Positions 1 to 8,148 are shown, counted from the first letter of the stretch. The stretch: 64,000 nucleotides of DNA from Psychrobacter sp. TAE2020 (GCF_018919485.1 NZ_JAHLMU010000001.1:2175538-2239537); one strand, 5' to 3'. A program made the numbers and translations. Notes: generated by a model from the sequence alone, not told the origin.

Positions 1-3
1 TTT

Positions 4-117
4 GCTGACGACAATAGCATGATGGCCCCACCTGATCCCTTCTCGAACTCAGAAGTGAAACATCATTGCGCCAATGGTAGTGTGGCTCCGGCCATGTGAG
101 AGTAGGTCATCGTCAGC
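4..117 (+). rRNA. rrf: 5S ribosomal RNA, last gene of an rRNA operon
   Basis: The stretch carries the 5S hallmarks: GAACTCAGAAGTGAAAC, the GCGCCAATGGTAGTGTGG region, and ends GCTGACGA and TCGTCAGC that pair perfectly as helix I. Length is about 114 nt, usual for gammaproteobacteria. The window opens only three bases before it, so the 23S gene is presumably just outside. An intrinsic terminator follows immediately, which marks this as the operon end. One small oddity: loop C reads TCTCGAAC where most 5S genes, and the second copy here, read CCCGAAC. Confidence 0.95.
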
Positions 118-128
118 TCTCTATTCTA

Positions 129-166
129 AAATTCCCTAATCAGTTATCTGGTTAGGGAATTTTTTT
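129..166 (+). terminator. rRNA operon intrinsic terminator
   Basis: An inverted repeat AATTCCCTAATC / GGTTAGGGAATT is followed by a run of seven T, 11 bases after the 5S gene. This is the expected end of the rRNA transcript. Confidence 0.9.
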
Positions 167-442
167 ATCTTTACTTTAGTAGTGACCTACGCAGAAAACC
201 CTATTTAAAGGGTTTTCTCTTGCGCTGCCTGAGAAGGAATAAGCGAAACAATGTTTCGCCCGGACGCCAGACAAGAATTGTGCTCGCAGTTTGGCATGTA
301 ATTTTTACGGTGCTCTTCTCGTTCCTCAGCTCCCTATTTAAAAAGCCCCCTAACTTGATTGTTGGGTGGCTTTTTTTTGTGCATGATTATGTTTATCCTA
401 TGCTATTATCGATTCAATTTAAACTCGTAAGAAGGAAATAAA
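167..442. other. structured non-coding stretch between 5S and a broken gene
   Basis: I see no convincing gene. A frame from 220 to 441 exists but runs through hairpin and terminator sequence. The stretch holds a perfect 10-bp stem (193-218, arms AGAAAACCCT/AGGGTTTTCT, not followed by a T-run), a short palindrome GCGAAACAATGTTTCGC (243-259), and a terminator-like hairpin at 341-378. A pair of loosely complementary segments (around 227-238 and 318-330) could close these into one folded RNA of about 180 nt. Function is unknown. Confidence 0.5.
341..378 (+). terminator. terminator-like hairpin upstream of the broken accessory gene
   Basis: Arms AAAAGCCCCCTAAC and GTTGGGTGGCTTTT pair with one mismatch and one G-U pair, followed by eight T in total. 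It could end a transcript coming from the 167-340 stretch and insulate the gene at 443. Confidence 0.75.
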
Positions 443-925
443 ATGAGCATTGAACAAAGATTTAGAAAAGAAGTTCAGAATCATTTAAGTAATCTGAGTT
501 CCGATATCAAACCAGTACTAAAACAGCTCATGGAATATAATTATCCAAAAGAAGTTGTGAGTTTAGAATTCGAAGTTTTCGCTGATGGGTTCACACAAGG
601 ATTTCCAGTGATGACTTTTTTTATGGATGAAAGTAATTCTGAGCATTTTATTGATGTAGATGGTCAAGCTCAATATCCGTGACCTGTTTATCCTGAGTTA
701 TTGGATATAGAGTATGTTTATTCTTATGAGCTTGAGGAAGAATATAGAAACAAAGATGAGGATATTGATTTATACACTATTGCTACTGAAGAGCTTATTA
801 AATGGTTTGCAGAATGCTGGAATGAAGTAGGCGGTAAATCGTTCAAGCTAAAAGCTAATATCGCACCTCATGACGATATTAATGAATATAATCTAATAGA
901 AAATAGATGGCAAGAGAGATTCTAG
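443..925 (+). pseudogene. conserved hypothetical gene interrupted by one in-frame TGA
   Basis: Codons run in one frame from ATG 443 to TAG 923-925, 161 codons including the stop, except for a single TGA at 680-682 (codon 80). Both halves look like one acidic globular protein. The first half ends ...VDGQAQYP and the frame continues PVYPELLDIEYVYSYELEEEY without a shift. The second half has a typical amphipathic segment (ATEELIKWFAECWNEVGGKSF). One base change from TCA or another sense codon would create the TGA. A TTG at 701 could restart translation of the C-terminal 74 residues, but no good ribosome binding site is seen. I do not recognise the family; its small acidic make-up resembles immunity or DUF proteins of accessory regions. 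It lies between two 5S copies. Alternatives are readthrough or a sequencing error. Confidence 0.7.
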
Positions 926-928
926 TTT

Positions 929-1050
929 GCTATAAAATAGACGATAATAGCACGATGGTATCATTTGATCCCTTCCCGAACTCAGAAGTGAAACATCATT
1001 GCGCCAATGGTAGTGTGGCTCCGGCCATGTGAGAGTAGGTCATCGTCAGC
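929..1050 (+). rRNA. second 5S rRNA copy with disrupted 5' end, possibly a pseudogene
   Basis: Positions 977-1059 are identical over 83 bases to 44-126 of the first 5S region. The 5' third differs: GCT is followed by an 8-base insertion (ATAAAATA, 932-939) before GACGATAATAGC, and several substitutions follow up to 970. Helix I could form only with an 8-nt bulge. No 16S or 23S lies directly upstream; the preceding sequence is the end of the broken 443-925 gene. It may be an orphan 5S left by recombination or an inserted extra copy. It has its own terminator just downstream. Whether a mature 5S is made is unclear. Confidence 0.75.
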
Positions 1051-1065
1051 TCTCTATTCCTCATT

Positions 1066-1098
1066 ACCCCCTTACGCGAAAGCGTAAGGGGGTTTTGT
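1066..1098 (+). terminator. terminator after second 5S copy
   Basis: A strong GC-rich stem ACCCCCTTACGC / GCGTAAGGGGGT closes a GAAA tetraloop and is followed by T-rich sequence. It sits 16 bases beyond the second 5S. Confidence 0.9.
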
Positions 1099-1270
1099 TT
1101 GTTTGTTCATTATATACAGTCTTTCTACTTGTGACTGTTAGCCTTAGAGTTTTTAATTCTTTTTAGAACGTTCTAAAACGTTTTATTTACGTAGAATTGG
1201 AGTTTCAGACTATCATTTTCTCAAACTATATATAATAATCAATTATTGTGCATTTTTATGGAGTTTAATT

Positions 1271-1465
1271 GTGACCTGGATAATTGATAATAAAGAGTGG
1301 CTTTTTAGTGGAGCAGCTTTAGGAGTTATAGGGTTATTAATACGACTTTTTAAAAAAAGTAGTCCATCCTCAGTCAATGAGCAAGTTCAGAGAGGAGGTC
1401 ACAACTCAACTAATATACAAGTTGGTGGAAGTTTAAATATAAGGGACAAGAAAGATGATGAGTAA
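1271..1465 (+). CDS. small membrane protein with GGxNSxNIQ motif
   Basis: This is a 64-residue protein starting at GTG, with ATGGAG seven bases upstream as ribosome binding site. Residues 9-27 form one hydrophobic membrane helix (WLFSGAALGVIGLLIRLF), followed by a basic KK and a polar tail. The tail holds GGHNSTNIQVGGSLNI (42-57). The same GGxNSxNxQ pattern opens the next gene, which it overlaps by 11 bases, so the two are almost certainly co-translated. The tetrad IQVG (49-52) matches the core pattern of RHIM-type amyloid motifs ([IV]Q[IVL]G); functional relevance is only inference. A plausible role is membrane anchor or effector partner of the downstream protein. I know no named family for this peptide. 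Confidence 0.75.
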   Translation: MTWIIDNKEWLFSGAALGVIGLLIRLFKKSSPSSVNEQVQRGGHNSTNIQVGGSLNIRDKKDDE

Positions 1466-2564
1466 GCAAACTCAAGAAGGAGGTGATAATTCTAGTAATT
1501 ATCAAGCTAAAGAAATGACAGTCAATATATCAGGAATTGACGAAAAACGTGCGAGAGAAATTTTTGAAGAGAAGCATGTTCAGTTAAGAAAAGATTATTC
1601 TGAAGAAGCAATGAAAATTGCTCAAACTAGAATTGATGAGTTTGAAAATAGACTAATGCCCAAGTTGAAAAATGTAGAAGGAGCTTTAGAAGCATTTGCA
1701 GATCCTAGTTTCCAATTATTATTAGTTGAAGCGCAGAAAACGGCTGCTGCTACAGAAAGACCTGCTGATTATGACCTTCTTTCTGAATTATTAGTGCATA
1801 GGTTTCAGAAAGGTGAGAATAGGATAGTAAGAGCAGGAATAAGTCGTGCTGTAAAGATTGTGGATGAGATATCTGATGATGCCCTACTAGGTTTAACGGT
1901 TCTACATGCTACAGGTCAGTTCCTACCTGCAACAGGAGATATTCGTCAAGGATTGAATATACTAGATAGTCTATTTGGCAAAATATTTTATCTTGAGTTA
2001 CCTACAGGTAGAGATTGGCTAGAACATTTAGAAATATTAAATACAGTTCGTTTAGATTCATTCAACACTTTGAAAAAAGTAGAGATCTTTTATTCTGAAC
2101 AGTTAAGTGGTTATGTAGATTCAGGTATACGTAAAGATTCTGAAAATTTTAGAAAAGCAATAATCATTCTCAAAAATAATAATATGCCTCAAAGTTTTTT
2201 AGTAGATCATACTTTAAACTCCGATTTTGTAAGAATACCAGTTGTGTTTAGAGAGGTAATTGATAAACTTTTCTTACTTCAATTAGTTGAGCACGACGGC
2301 AAACTAATTCAAAAAAGAGTAGGCTTAACTATAGAACAAGTAAAGGCGGTCAATGATATTTACAATCTTTATGATGAAAATGAAGATACTAGAAATGAGA
2401 ATATAAATGCATTTACGAAAATTTGGGATCAACATACGCATTTGAAAATGCTTAGAAAGTGGTGGAATGATCTAAATAATGCTTTTAAACTTACATCCGT
2501 AGGAAAGGTACTAGCTCACTCTAATGCACAAAGATGTGATAACAATCTTCCACCATTAGATTAA
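1455..2564 (+). CDS. LPO_1073/Vpar_1526 family protein
   Basis: This 369-residue soluble protein has an N-terminal SKQTQEGGDNSSNYQAKEM segment followed by TVNISGIDEKRAREIFEEK. I recognise this arrangement from the LPO_1073/Vpar_1526 family, which has a polar GDNSxNxQA lead-in, then a charged helix, then an all-alpha body. Biochemical function of the family is unknown to me. Residues 30-80 are strongly charged and helical. The middle contains a hydrophobic block (ALLGLTVLHATGQFLPATGD, about residues 142-161). No nuclease, ATPase or membrane signature is visible. It starts inside the end of the preceding 64-aa gene and shares the GGxNSxNxQ motif with it, implying a joint complex. Low-GC codon use and its place beside 5S copies suggest acquired DNA. 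Confidence 0.75.
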   Translation: MMSKQTQEGGDNSSNYQAKEMTVNISGIDEKRAREIFEEKHVQLRKDYSEEAMKIAQTRIDEFENRLMPKLKNVEGALEAFADPSFQLLLVEAQKTAAATERPADYDLLSELLVHRFQKGENRIVRAGISRAVKIVDEISDDALLGLTVLHATGQFLPATGDIRQGLNILDSLFGKIFYLELPTGRDWLEHLEILNTVRLDSFNTLKKVEIFYSEQLSGYVDSGIRKDSENFRKAIIILKNNNMPQSFLVDHTLNSDFVRIPVVFREVIDKLFLLQLVEHDGKLIQKRVGLTIEQVKAVNDIYNLYDENEDTRNENINAFTKIWDQHTHLKMLRKWWNDLNNAFKLTSVGKVLAHSNAQRCDNNLPPLD

Positions 2565-2702
2565 TTTAGTTTAGCAGTATCGCTAATTTCTATAACAACG
2601 CTGTTACTAAGAATTAAATACTGTATTACTTACTTATAATTTACTGTATGAATAAAAATTTAAGAAGGACTATTACTAATATCTAGATCTGAAATAGAGA
2701 AT

Positions 2703-3065
2703 ATGAAAACTTGGCCAAGAAATTTGAGCACTGCTCAAGGTGGAGGACTTTCGACGTCACAATATGGAGGTATGTCTACATCTCAATATGGAGGTATGTC
2801 TACTTCTCAATACGGGGGACTGTCTACATCGCAGTATGGGGGTTTATCTACGTCACAATATGGCGGCTTGTCAACATCGCAATACGGTGATTTATCAACA
2901 TCACAAGGTGGTGGTATGTCTACTTCTTCAAGCAATGTATATAAAAGCAATATTCCACCTTGGCCAGTTTTTATCAGGGAACTTGAATTAAGAGGCTATC
3001 AAGCTCAAGCAAAATTAATTCGTCAACGTTTACCAGAATACTTGTGGCCAGAAAACTTCTTTTAA
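2703..3065 (+). CDS. octapeptide-repeat protein (STSQYGG repeats) with conserved C-terminal tail
   Basis: This is a 120-residue protein. Residues 8-71 are eight tandem units of eight residues, consensus (L/M)STSQYGG, encoded by a 24-bp tandem repeat. Residues 80-120 form a different, probably helical tail ([21 protein letters not shown]...). Repeats of this Gly-rich type followed by an IPPxPxFxxxLxxRG tail occur in small accessory proteins I have met before, but I cannot name the family or function. Synonymous codons vary between units, so the array is selected as protein and is not a fresh expansion. The unit length keeps frame when copy number changes. It lies 138 bases after the LPO_1073-type gene and may belong to the same cassette. 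Signal peptide and membrane helices are absent. Confidence 0.75.
   Translation: MKTWPRNLSTAQGGGLSTSQYGGMSTSQYGGMSTSQYGGLSTSQYGGLSTSQYGGLSTSQYGDLSTSQGGGMSTSSSNVYKSNIPPWPVFIRELELRGYQAQAKLIRQRLPEYLWPENFF
2724..2915 (+). repeat. 24-bp tandem repeat inside the octapeptide protein gene
   Basis: There are eight consecutive 24-base units (core TCxACxTCxCAxTAxGGxGG) with diverged third positions. There are no spacers, so this is a coding minisatellite and not a CRISPR array. Confidence 0.9.
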
Positions 3066-3123
3066 TTAACACGAAAAATATTAAACTAGAATTATTTATT
3101 ATCTATTTCGTAATTCCAGTCTT

Positions 3124-3375
3124 TCAAAACAACTCCCCAACCTCAACCACCTCATCAAAATCAAATCCTAGTTGCTGATCTTTGAGTTGCTCAATACGCT
3201 GTTTGCGGCCTGCTATTAGCCTTAGCACGTCACGACGCTGTTCATTGGTCATACTGAGCCATAACTGACGCTCAGTACGACTGCGCAGACAGCCGAAGCA
3301 ATAGCCCTTTTTATTGCTAGTGCAAACACTAACGCAGGGACTGGCAATATCAAACAATTCGATTTGTTGAGTCAT
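3124..3375 (-). CDS. DUF1289 domain-containing protein
   Basis: This is an 83-residue protein if started at the ATG whose complement is at 3373-3375 (MTQQIELFDI). A longer in-frame start at 3447 would add 24 residues that look non-homologous (MHKCIFSESAVLC...). Residues 10-45 contain the family pattern SPCVSVCTSNKKGYCFGCLRS with four cysteines, then ERQLWLSMTNEQRRDVL. DUF1289 proteins are small cysteine-rich proteins sometimes called Fe-S oxidoreductase-like; a metal site is likely but the role is undefined. It is divergent from yqiA. The first core gene after the accessory block is on the opposite strand. Confidence 0.9.
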   Translation of the reverse strand: MTQQIELFDIASPCVSVCTSNKKGYCFGCLRSRTERQLWLSMTNEQRRDVLRLIAGRKQRIEQLKDQQLGFDFDEVVEVGELF

Positions 3376-3598
3376 GGCGATATCACGCTCATTGTGCGGT
3401 CTTTTAATACATAATACTGCACTTTCAGAAAAAATACACTTATGCAAAAATAGCTGGATTAATAGCTCTATTATGCCTCTACTGCTTATCAGTGTGCCAT
3501 ATTGCTATTATTACTCTAGACTGCTATATGCTATGATTTTTAGCATAGACTAAATTCTTATCATAAAACAAAAACAAATTTAACAAGTGAGCAAAGAC

Positions 3599-4219
3599 AT
3601 GAACCTTATCTATATTCATGGGCTAGACAGTGACGCCAATTCTACCAAGGGTCTGCTATTAGAGGAATATTGCCAACAGCACCATGCTGACATTAAGGTG
3701 CATCGCCCTGATCTCAATCAACCACCGAAAATAGTTTTTTATAAATTATTGCAGTTAGTGGCAGAGCTAGATACTGAGTCTGAAGTGGTGCTAGTCGGCA
3801 GCTCATTAGGCGGTTACTTCGCTACTTTGGTCAGTAATGAAACAGGCTGTCCTGCGCTGCTTATTAATCCAAGTACTTTACCGCATATTACCCTACAACG
3901 TTTTGAAGCCGATAAGAGTGCTGATACCTTTAAGACAGATAATGATGAAGACAAGGTTCTGCATACTACTGATGGCGGCTGGGCTGTTACTAAAGCAGAT
4001 TTGCAGTGGTTCGCTCATCATCAGCTCCTATCGGTTGATAATCCGAGTCAAGTTACGGTGCTGCTAAAAAAAGGCGATGAATTGCTAGATGCTAATCTAT
4101 CAGCAGCGTTTTATAAGCATCAAGGTGCGACGGTAATTATGCAAGCAGGTGGTGATCATCGCTTTAGTGATTTTAAAGAGCATTTACCGGAAGTTTTTGA
4201 AATACTAAAACAACTATAG
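3599..4219 (+). CDS. yqiA: YqiA/YcfP family alpha/beta-fold esterase
   Basis: This is a 206-residue hydrolase starting MNLIYIHGLDSDANSTKG. The nucleophile elbow is GSSLGGYFAT (G-x-S-x-G with Ser near residue 75). DELLDA (Asp) and the late GGDHRF (His) complete a Ser-Asp-His triad. This is the YqiA pattern, cytoplasmic and active on short acyl esters. A GTG at 3587 would add four residues, but AAGTGAG sits at proper distance before the ATG at 3599, so I prefer that start. It precedes parE by 127 bases in the same order as yqiA-parE in enterobacteria, though linkage in one transcript is not shown here. Confidence 0.9.
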   Translation: MNLIYIHGLDSDANSTKGLLLEEYCQQHHADIKVHRPDLNQPPKIVFYKLLQLVAELDTESEVVLVGSSLGGYFATLVSNETGCPALLINPSTLPHITLQRFEADKSADTFKTDNDEDKVLHTTDGGWAVTKADLQWFAHHQLLSVDNPSQVTVLLKKGDELLDANLSAAFYKHQGATVIMQAGGDHRFSDFKEHLPEVFEILKQL

Positions 4220-4346
4220 TTAAATTGCTGGCTGACAGAGACGACATTATATGACGTACGCGGTTGACTATTCCCCTAAATAACGCCATTTTTGGTTATA
4301 ATAGAGCTATAGAATTTATTGTTTATGACTATTCAAGGAAGTATTT

Positions 4347-6236
4347 GTGAGTCAATATACTGCGCAATCGTTAGAAGTTTTAGAAGGGCTTGAACCAGTA
4401 CGTCGCCGTCCTGGTATGTATACCGATACTACTCGTCCCAATCATCTGGCACAAGAAGTCATCGATAACTCAGTTGATGAAGCATTAGCAGGTTATGCCA
4501 AAATCATTAAAGTGCATCTTTATGAGGATGGGTCATTATCAGTAGAAGATGATGGCCGTGGTATGCCAACCGATATTCATCCCGAATTTAAGCAAACGGG
4601 CATTGAGATTATTTTAACTCGTCTGCATGCTGGTGGTAAGTTTTCGACCTCCAATTATCAAGTTTCAGGTGGTCTGCACGGAGTAGGTATTTCAGTAGTT
4701 AATGCCTTATCAACACGCCTTGAAGTTACCGTTTGGCGTGATGCTATCCAGTATGATATGGCACTTGAGAATGGCGCACCTGTAACCGAATTGGTTGAGT
4801 CGGTTAGTCCGAATAAGCGTAAGCGCGGTACTAAAGTACGTTTTTGGGCTGATGGAAGTTTTTTTGATAGCCCTAAATTCAATATCAAGCAGCTCAAGCA
4901 TAATTTAAAAGCAAAAGCAGTATTGGCCGCTGGTCTTACTATTGAGTTCGTTGATGATATTAATAACGAAAAGATCGTTTGGCAGTTTACTGATGGGGTC
5001 GTTGAGTATTTAGGTGAGCAGCTAGATGGCCTTGAGACTCTCCCAGAGGTGCCTTTTTATTATCATCATGAAGCTCAAGATGGTGCACGGGCAGGAATTA
5101 CTTTTGCCTTGTCGTGGCTACCTGAAGGTGGCACACCAGTGCAAGAGAGTTATGTGAACCTTATTCCTACCGCGCAAGGGGGTACGCACGTAAATGGTCT
5201 ACGTACTGGCATCTTAGAGGCGTTACGTGAGTTCTGTGATATTCATAACTTGCTACCTCGCAGTGTGAAGCTGACCGCAGAGGACGTATGGGATGGTATT
5301 AACTATATCTTATCGCTGAAATTCTCTGAGCCGCAATTTTCAGGACAGACTAAAGAGCGTCTTTCTAGTCGGGAAGCTGCTGGAGCCGTACAAACTTTAG
5401 CCAAAGATGCCTTTAGCTTATGGCTTAACAAACATGCTGATTTAGGCACACAAATCGCTGAACTGGCGATTAACAAAGCTGGCCGTCGTCTCAAATCCGC
5501 TAAAAAAGTCGCTCGTAAAAAGATTACTCAAGGCCCAGCCTTACCCGGTAAGTTGGCAGACTGTCGTGGTGATTTACGTGATGGGGCAGAGTTGTTTTTA
5601 GTGGAAGGGGATTCAGCTGGTGGTAGTGCCAAACAAGCACGAGATCGCCATTATCAGGCGATATTACCCTTACGCGGCAAGATTTTAAATACTTGGGAAG
5701 TGTCGTCCGATACGGTGCTATCGAGCCAAGAGATCCATGATATTGCCATTGCTATCGGTGTTGATCCAGCCTCTGATGATCTGTCTGAACTACGCTATGA
5801 CAAAGTCTGTATCTTAGCCGATGCCGATTCGGATGGCTTGCATATTGCCACCCTGATTTGCGCCTTGTTTGTAAAGCATTTTCCAGCGCTAGTAGATGCT
5901 GGCCATCTATTTGTAGCAATGCCACCTTTGTATCGAGTCGATGTCGGTCGCGAGGTACACTATGCTTTGGATGAGCCAGAGCTTCAGCATATATTAGCCA
6001 AAGTTCCCGGCAATAAAAAAGCGCAAATCACTCGCTTTAAAGGTCTGGGAGAAATGAGCGCTGAACAGCTGCGTGAAACTACTATGAATCGTGATACTCG
6101 CCGCCTAGTGCAGTTAGATATGGACGATATGGTATTGACTAATAGTGTAATGGATATGTTACTAGCCAAAAAACGCTCAGCTGATCGTAAGTTATGGCTA
6201 GAAGATAAAGGCAACTTGGCCAATATATCCTTGTAA
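4347..6236 (+). CDS. parE: DNA topoisomerase IV subunit B
   Basis: This is a 629-residue ParE, the ATPase subunit of topoisomerase IV, which decatenates sister chromosomes with ParC. The GHKL fold shows EVIDNSVDEALAG (ATP-Mg Asn), DDGRGMPTD, and GGLHGVGISVVNAL (ATP lid). The TOPRIM domain has ELFLVEGDSAGGSAKQARDR (Glu of the metal site) and ILADADSDGLHI (the DxD). The C-terminal GyrB-type motif is RFKGLGEMSAEQLRETTMN. Length matches E. coli ParE (630), which separates it from the longer GyrB. The start is GTG with AAGGAA six bases before it. parC is not in the window. Confidence 0.97.
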   Translation: MSQYTAQSLEVLEGLEPVRRRPGMYTDTTRPNHLAQEVIDNSVDEALAGYAKIIKVHLYEDGSLSVEDDGRGMPTDIHPEFKQTGIEIILTRLHAGGKFSTSNYQVSGGLHGVGISVVNALSTRLEVTVWRDAIQYDMALENGAPVTELVESVSPNKRKRGTKVRFWADGSFFDSPKFNIKQLKHNLKAKAVLAAGLTIEFVDDINNEKIVWQFTDGVVEYLGEQLDGLETLPEVPFYYHHEAQDGARAGITFALSWLPEGGTPVQESYVNLIPTAQGGTHVNGLRTGILEALREFCDIHNLLPRSVKLTAEDVWDGINYILSLKFSEPQFSGQTKERLSSREAAGAVQTLAKDAFSLWLNKHADLGTQIAELAINKAGRRLKSAKKVARKKITQGPALPGKLADCRGDLRDGAELFLVEGDSAGGSAKQARDRHYQAILPLRGKILNTWEVSSDTVLSSQEIHDIAIAIGVDPASDDLSELRYDKVCILADADSDGLHIATLICALFVKHFPALVDAGHLFVAMPPLYRVDVGREVHYALDEPELQHILAKVPGNKKAQITRFKGLGEMSAEQLRETTMNRDTRRLVQLDMDDMVLTNSVMDMLLAKKRSADRKLWLEDKGNLANISL

Positions 6237-6391
6237 GCCACTGTTTCTATAGCATAAAATATTATATATTAACAGGTTTTCTGCTACTAATAATCTATAA
6301 GATTATTGTTGGACAAAAGCCTATAAAAGATGATTTAGTAAGCTTAAGTTGATGTTATGATGGCAGTATATTTTCATTATGCGGTGCCATT

Positions 6392-7072
6392 ATGACATCC
6401 AAGTTTGCAACATATTCTAAGATCGGTCGCTCTAAAAAACTACCTAAATTAACTAGAAAAGACTTAGGGGATTTAGTTCCTAAGCGCAATGGCAGCATCG
6501 TGCCTCCTATATCCTCGTGGCTGATGAAAGTTGCCGGTTGGCGCACAGTCGGTGAAATACCTAATATTTCACAAGCAGTAGTACTAGCGCTACCTCATAC
6601 CTCAAACATTGATGGCGTTTATGCGCTTCCCTGTCTCTTTGCATTAGATGTAAAAATCAGCATTATGGGTAAGCATACTTTGTTTAAAGTGCCAGTGCTG
6701 AAGCATTTACTACAATGGATGGGCATAATACCTATTAATCGTAGTGCCAAAGGCTCAGTGCTGCAAACCAGTATTGATAAATTCAAGAATGGTGAACCAC
6801 TATTTTTAGGCTTATCGCCTGAAGGTACGCGTGACTATACCGAAAGCTGGAAAACGGGGTTTTATTATCTAGCACTAGGCGCTAATGTACCGATTTTGCC
6901 GGTGGCGCTTGATTACAATACTAAAGAAGTACGCTTTTTATCCCCAGTATATCCTACTGGCGATATCGAAGCTGACTTGCCAAAGATCTATCAGCAATAT
7001 CGTGGTGTGCTGCCTAGACATCCTGAGCGTCTATCGCAGCCGCTACAGGACATCAATAACACTATTGAATAA
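6392..7072 (+). CDS. lysophospholipid acyltransferase family protein (PlsC-like)
   Basis: This is a 226-residue member of the glycerophospholipid acyltransferase fold. Motif I is HTSNID (the HxxxxD catalytic pair), motif III is LSPEGTRDY, and PILPVALD fits motif IV. Such proteins transfer acyl groups to lysophospholipid-like acceptors at the inner membrane. The N-terminal 40 residues are basic and not strongly hydrophobic, so it is probably peripheral. The protein is slightly short compared with PlsC, and the variant HTSNID is typical of the YihG/'1-acyl-sn-glycerol-3-phosphate acyltransferase-like' subgroup rather than housekeeping PlsC. Substrate is not predicted. It stands alone between parE and a convergent SDR gene. 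Confidence 0.88.
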   Translation: MTSKFATYSKIGRSKKLPKLTRKDLGDLVPKRNGSIVPPISSWLMKVAGWRTVGEIPNISQAVVLALPHTSNIDGVYALPCLFALDVKISIMGKHTLFKVPVLKHLLQWMGIIPINRSAKGSVLQTSIDKFKNGEPLFLGLSPEGTRDYTESWKTGFYYLALGANVPILPVALDYNTKEVRFLSPVYPTGDIEADLPKIYQQYRGVLPRHPERLSQPLQDINNTIE

Positions 7073-7093
7073 TTAGTTAGAACTAATGATAAG

Positions 7094-7876
7094 TTAAAAC
7101 TGCGGCTGACCATTTGAAGCGCTAACTCCGCCATCAACAGGTAGATTGACTCCAGTGATCATTGCGGCATCGTCACTGGCCAAAAAGGTAATAGCTGCAG
7201 CGATATCTTCAGGACTAGCAAGGCGGCCAAGGGGACAACGGGCTAAAAATTTATCAATCTTAATGTCATTATCTTGAATGGCGCTAGTCATGTTGGTTTT
7301 AGTTACGCTCGGGTTGACGGCATTCACTCTCACTCCATCAACGCCATGATCTAGCGCTAAAGTTCGGGTTAGATTACTGACACCAGCTTTTGCAGCATTG
7401 TAAGCAGCCATATTCCAGTCACCACCGACTCCAGAGAGCGAAGAGACATTAACAATATTACCTTTGGAGGCGATTAACTGAGGCATAGCGGCTTTGCAAA
7501 CATAGAAAGTACCGTTTAGATTGACATCTATGGTCGATTTCCACTGTTCAGCAGACAGCTCTGTTATTTTACCTTGAGTTGCTTTGCCAGCATTATTCAC
7601 TAGCACATCAATCCTGCCGAATTTTTCTACTACTAGTGCTATCATTTTTTGCACTTGGTCTTCTGTACTAATATCGCAAACAACCGTTAAATAATTATCA
7701 ACGTGAATCCAAGTACGATCCTTGGGAAACTCTTTAGCAGTATCTTCCAAGGTCTTAAGGGTACGACCCACTAAGACTACGTTGGCGCCTTCGTTGGCAA
7801 AGCGCAGTGCGGTTGCACGGCCTATTCCTGAGCCGGCACCAGTAACGATAACCGTTTTTTCTTTAAAGCGTTTCAT
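7094..7876 (-). CDS. SDR family NAD(P)-dependent oxidoreductase
   Basis: This is a 260-residue classical short-chain dehydrogenase. The cofactor-binding motif TGAGSGIG is at residues 12-19, NNAG at about 92-95, a catalytic Ser in NVSSLSG, and the YNAAK Tyr-Lys pair near residue 158. After the first beta strand the sequence is [11 protein letters not shown]; Arg here favours NADP(H) without excluding NAD. The C-terminal [15 protein letters not shown] is the usual SDR end. Substrate cannot be read from sequence; close family members include 3-oxoacyl-ACP reductase-like and glucose dehydrogenase-like enzymes. It is convergent with the acyltransferase, with only 21 bases between them. Confidence 0.93.
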   Translation of the reverse strand: MKRFKEKTVIVTGAGSGIGRATALRFANEGANVVLVGRTLKTLEDTAKEFPKDRTWIHVDNYLTVVCDISTEDQVQKMIALVVEKFGRIDVLVNNAGKATQGKITELSAEQWKSTIDVNLNGTFYVCKAAMPQLIASKGNIVNVSSLSGVGGDWNMAAYNAAKAGVSNLTRTLALDHGVDGVRVNAVNPSVTKTNMTSAIQDNDIKIDKFLARCPLGRLASPEDIAAAITFLASDDAAMITGVNLPVDGGVSASNGQPQF

Positions 7877-8148
7877 GATCTCTAATCCTTGTGGTCATAA
7901 AGCAGGGTTTTATTGATGCATTTAACTATTGGTCAAAATGCTATATTTTTACTTCTTGGTATACCGTGTTTCATCATAGCAAGTCATGATTATGAAAGCG
8001 ACAGCTTGTCAGGCAAACATTTATTGCCTTTAGCCTGATTCACTATGAGATTATATTGTTAACAGTTCTAGCGATCATAAGTGATAACTATAGGGTTAGT
8101 AGCTGCTAATATCTCGACTAATAGCGTAAGGGCTTGATAAACACCCAC

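Noticed and set aside
220-441. 73-codon open frame just after the rRNA terminator
   Set aside because: It runs through a hairpin and a terminator-like stem with T8, and its product has no protein-like pattern. I treat the stretch as non-coding.
680-682. TGA as selenocysteine codon
   Set aside because: No SECIS-like hairpin is apparent directly after it, the surrounding residues show no redox motif, and no sel genes are seen. A nonsense mutation is simpler.
2724-2915. CRISPR array
   Set aside because: The units are contiguous without spacers and are in-frame coding repeats; no cas genes lie nearby.
2740-2991. Alternative frame over the octapeptide repeats
   Set aside because: It is only the shadow of the 24-bp repeat in another frame. 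The main frame has a conserved tail and a better start.
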